Shown here: in pieces, positions 62,108 to 64,000 of the stretch
Position numbering within the stretch: the first letter of the stretch is position 1
How the letters are laid out: each line of letters begins with the position of its first letter
NCBI GenBank assembly: GCA_037384425.1
Contig: JARROA010000014.1
Span: forward strand, 62,001-126,000
Source: Thiodiazotropha sp037384425
Lineage (GTDB): Bacteria; Pseudomonadota; Gammaproteobacteria; Chromatiales; Chromatiaceae
Reading direction: 5' to 3'
DNA length: 64,000 bases
Position numbers and translations under genes: made by a program
The notes under the pieces: generated by a model
Told to the model about the DNA's origin: nothing
What the model saw: the letters and a program-made list of their open reading frames with translations, nothing else
Databases searched by the model: none

Positions 62108-63229
62108 ATGCGACCTTTTCGCGATGTGCGCTGCAGAGGTGTCATCGTATTGCCGCTTCTGTTTGCGATGTCAATACATCAACCCGGCCTGGCGGCGGAA
62201 TCAGATGCGGTCGCCAGACTCAAGGCGTCACAATCCTGTGTCGCCTGTGATCTCTCGGACGTGGATCTGCGTCAATTCAGTTTGAACACTGCCGATCTTC
62301 GTGGTGCGAATTTGCAGCGGAGCGATCTCAGGGGCGTGGATCTGACGGGGACCCTTCTTTACGGGGCTGATCTGCGTGGAACCAGGCTCAGTGATGCGAA
62401 TCTTGCCAAGGCCAGCCTCAGCCGCGCCAACTTTACACACACCGATTTGTCGCATCAGGAATTGCCGCGCGGTCGACTCAGCTACACTCAGCTTGTCGGC
62501 GCCAGACTGATTGAGGCGAACCTGCGGGCAGCGAATCTGAGTGGCTCCGATCTGACCGGCGCCGATCTGAGTCGGGCCGATCTTTCCGAAGCGAATTTGA
62601 GCCAGGCCCAGCTCACCGGAGCGATCATGCAACAGACACGGCTTGCCGGTGCCGTACTGCGCAGTGTGGACTTGACCGGTGTCGCCACGCTTCAAGGTGC
62701 CGATCTTTCCGGGGGCGATCTGCGCCATGCGCGGCTCAGCGGAGTCGATCTGAGTGCGAACGATCTGTCTCATGCCCGTCTGCTCAAAGCCGATCTTTCA
62801 AGTTCGAAGTTGACTGGCGCAAGGCTGGTGGAAACGGAATTGAAACGAGCCGATCTCCGTGGCGCGGATCTGTCACAGGCCGATCTGAGCGGGGCTCGGC
62901 TCGTCGGTGCCAAACTGACAGGCGCCAATCTTCGCCAGGCCAGGCTTGTCAACGTAGAGATCGGCGGCAGCTTGATCGACGCGGATTTTTCGGGTGCCGA
63001 GATCTCACGCAGCTCCTTTGCCGGCGCGAATATGAAGGGTGTGCGCATCGATGGCGCGAGCTTGAATGCAGTCGATTTCAGCGGCGCCAACCTTTACGGC
63101 GTCGACTTTACCGGAGCCAGTCTTACCCACTGTATCTTCAGGCAGGCAAATCTTCGCCAGGCCCGGTTTACCGAGCGGCAACTGCGTGAGAACAACATCG
63201 AAAGCGAACTCGTTTCCGGAAGCAACTGA
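62108..63229 (+). CDS. Exported pentapeptide-repeat protein
   Basis: 373 residues from ATG 62108 (an in-frame ATG at 62003 would add 35 residues before the signal peptide). The signal peptide (VIVLPLLFAMSIHQPGLAA) ends near residue 31. Residues about 50-360 are A-(D/N)-L-x-x pentapeptide repeats, 55 or more, which form a right-handed square beta-helix. Cys-x2-Cys (SCVACDLS) at the domain start is the only cysteine pair. No extra domain follows. Most pentapeptide proteins are cytoplasmic, but the signal predicts a periplasmic or outer location. Binding partner unknown. Confidence 0.85.
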   Translation: MRPFRDVRCRGVIVLPLLFAMSIHQPGLAAESDAVARLKASQSCVACDLSDVDLRQFSLNTADLRGANLQRSDLRGVDLTGTLLYGADLRGTRLSDANLAKASLSRANFTHTDLSHQELPRGRLSYTQLVGARLIEANLRAANLSGSDLTGADLSRADLSEANLSQAQLTGAIMQQTRLAGAVLRSVDLTGVATLQGADLSGGDLRHARLSGVDLSANDLSHARLLKADLSSSKLTGARLVETELKRADLRGADLSQADLSGARLVGAKLTGANLRQARLVNVEIGGSLIDADFSGAEISRSSFAGANMKGVRIDGASLNAVDFSGANLYGVDFTGASLTHCIFRQANLRQARFTERQLRENNIESELVSGSN

Positions 63230-63285
63230 ACAGGCTGATGGGTTCGTGCGGTATGCTGAAGACCCTGTCTTGTGGTCACGAGTAG

Positions 63286-63313
63286 AAAAAAAGGCGCCAT
63301 TTGAGTGGCGCCA
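63286..63313 (-). terminator. Rho-independent terminator of the fccB transcript
   Basis: On the minus strand: ATGGCGCC, loop, GGCGCC, then seven T (plus strand AAAAAAAGGCGCC...GGCGCCAT). It lies about 113 bp beyond the fccB stop codon. The reverse strand has no T-run, so it acts leftward only. Confidence 0.85.
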
Positions 63314-63425
63314 TAAACCTGATTCCAAGAGTTATTAAGTTGTCTAGCACTATTCTCGGTTATCCCCCACAGATCAATAGGGGCCAGGTTGCTCTTGTTG
63401 TTATTGTTATTTCCTCCCCCAAAAT

Positions 63426-64000
63426 TCAAGTAAACATGTCAGCGGTGATGTTGCGAAACCAGCTGCGGGCAAACTGTGCTTCGATCGCGCGGGTTTCGTC
63501 CGAAGCATCCATCGGCGACAGGCCTCCCGCACCCTCGACGCCGACGATGCCGCCGTTGACCAGCTGATAGACCGCCGCCACCGAGACTCCCCACTCCGGA
63601 CTGATGATGCTGTAGCAGGTGTTGACGTAGGAAGGCTCTCCCGGGGCCTCGCCATTTAGCACTGCGACCACGGCCGCTGCACAGACCTTAGCCTGCGAAT
63701 TGGCGGCATAGCCCGATTTCGGCATCTTGCCTGCAATACTGGCGTCACCGATGACGTGGATATCCTTATGCAGGGTCGACTCGAAGGTGCGCTGATCGAC
63801 CGGACACCAACCCGAGTCATCAGTCAGACCTGCCAGATGGGCGATCTTGCCCGCTTTCTGCGCAGGGATCACATTCAGTACATCCCCCTTGTACTCGTCG
63901 ACCTGGCCCACCAGGGTCTTGGTCTTCGCATCAACCGCCTCGATGATGCCGCCGCTGGCTCCCGACACCCACTCCACCATGTCGCCGTAGAATTTTTTGT
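63426..64000 (-). CDS. fccB: Flavocytochrome c sulfide dehydrogenase flavoprotein subunit, 3' part
   Basis: The last about 190 residues of the gene; the 5' part lies beyond the window (coding sequence continues to the edge as KKFYGDMVEWVSGAS). It shows the FAD-domain motif DIHVIGDASIAGKMPKSGYAANSQAKVC, preceded by a Cys (SGWCPVDQRTFES) that matches the second redox-active Cys of FCSD. The C-terminal SYVNTCYSIISPEWGVSVAAVY also fits. FccB oxidises sulfide in the periplasm and passes electrons to the cytochrome subunit FccA, normally next to it and so probably outside this window. Strong sign of sulfur chemolithotrophy. Confidence 0.9.
   Translation of the reverse strand, partial: KKFYGDMVEWVSGASGGIIEAVDAKTKTLVGQVDEYKGDVLNVIPAQKAGKIAHLAGLTDDSGWCPVDQRTFESTLHKDIHVIGDASIAGKMPKSGYAANSQAKVCAAAVVAVLNGEAPGEPSYVNTCYSIISPEWGVSVAAVYQLVNGGIVGVEGAGGLSPMDASDETRAIEAQFARSWFRNITADMFT

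Noticed and set aside
62228..62773. Long frames opposite to the pentapeptide gene with repeated pattern
   Set aside because: They mirror the pentapeptide codon repeat and have no signals of their own.
1..64000. tRNA, rRNA or CRISPR loci
   Set aside because: None recognised by eye in the spacers; a covariance scan was not possible.

Overview
The window reads as the chromosome of a chemolithotrophic, sulfur- and hydrogen-oxidising gammaproteobacterium, probably near free-living or symbiotic Chromatiales-like sulfur oxidisers. The reasons are the 3' part of a flavocytochrome c sulfide dehydrogenase flavoprotein at the right edge, an oxygen-tolerant group 1 [NiFe] hydrogenase, a complete caa3-type cytochrome oxidase assembly region in gammaproteobacterial order, a class II ribonucleotide reductase, an FNR-type regulator and a PEP-CTERM protein. 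The genus is inference only.

Layout. 0-1 kb: a PEP-CTERM protein broken by a 76-bp tandem duplication. 1.3-10 kb: two large c-di-GMP proteins flanking a TAXI-TRAP uptake system and an exported rhodanese. 10-14.3 kb: hydrogenase small subunit, large subunit, a 65-aa HupE-like protein and cytochrome b, behind a good sigma-54 promoter and ending in a clear terminator. 14.5-20 kb: mtgA, then a more AT-rich accessory stretch holding a gene followed by an integron attC-like site, a two-gene split permease and a UspA protein. 20-23 kb: a two-gene TIR-like / KGGxGR ATPase membrane system, the best candidate conflict system here. 23-31.3 kb: accessory DNA with a 168-bp palindromic element, a protein with a duplicated Cys-containing domain, a nitrilase and a phosphatase, and a frameshifted pentapeptide-repeat protein. 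31.5-44 kb: mostly housekeeping genes: a diheme cytochrome c with a diguanylate cyclase, MsrA, NDH-2, a GFA-family protein, NrdJ, a standalone relative of a phage polyvalent-protein domain, and a MotA/MotB-like pair. 44.1-44.6 kb: a 444-bp MITE-like element. 44.6-56.6 kb: the cta cluster for a caa3 oxidase (subunits, haem A synthesis, copper and haem assembly factors), plus a cytochrome oxidase subunit I-like protein that lacks the CuB histidine pair. 57-60.8 kb: a four-gene envelope module with an exported trypsin-like protease. 61.2-63.2 kb: an FNR regulator and an exported pentapeptide-repeat protein. 63.4-64 kb: fccB, partial.

How it fits together. Electrons from H2 (hydrogenase and its cytochrome b), sulfide (FccB) and NADH (NDH-2) would enter the respiratory chain and leave through the caa3 oxidase. 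FNR and three GGDEF proteins suggest that oxygen, redox or nutrient state controls behaviour. The intergenic DNA is rich in repeats: at least five copies of a GTGCGGC palindrome, a set of TCAGA hairpins, two MITE-like elements and common gammaproteobacterial palindromes. No rRNA, tRNA, CRISPR array or intact transposase was recognised by eye.
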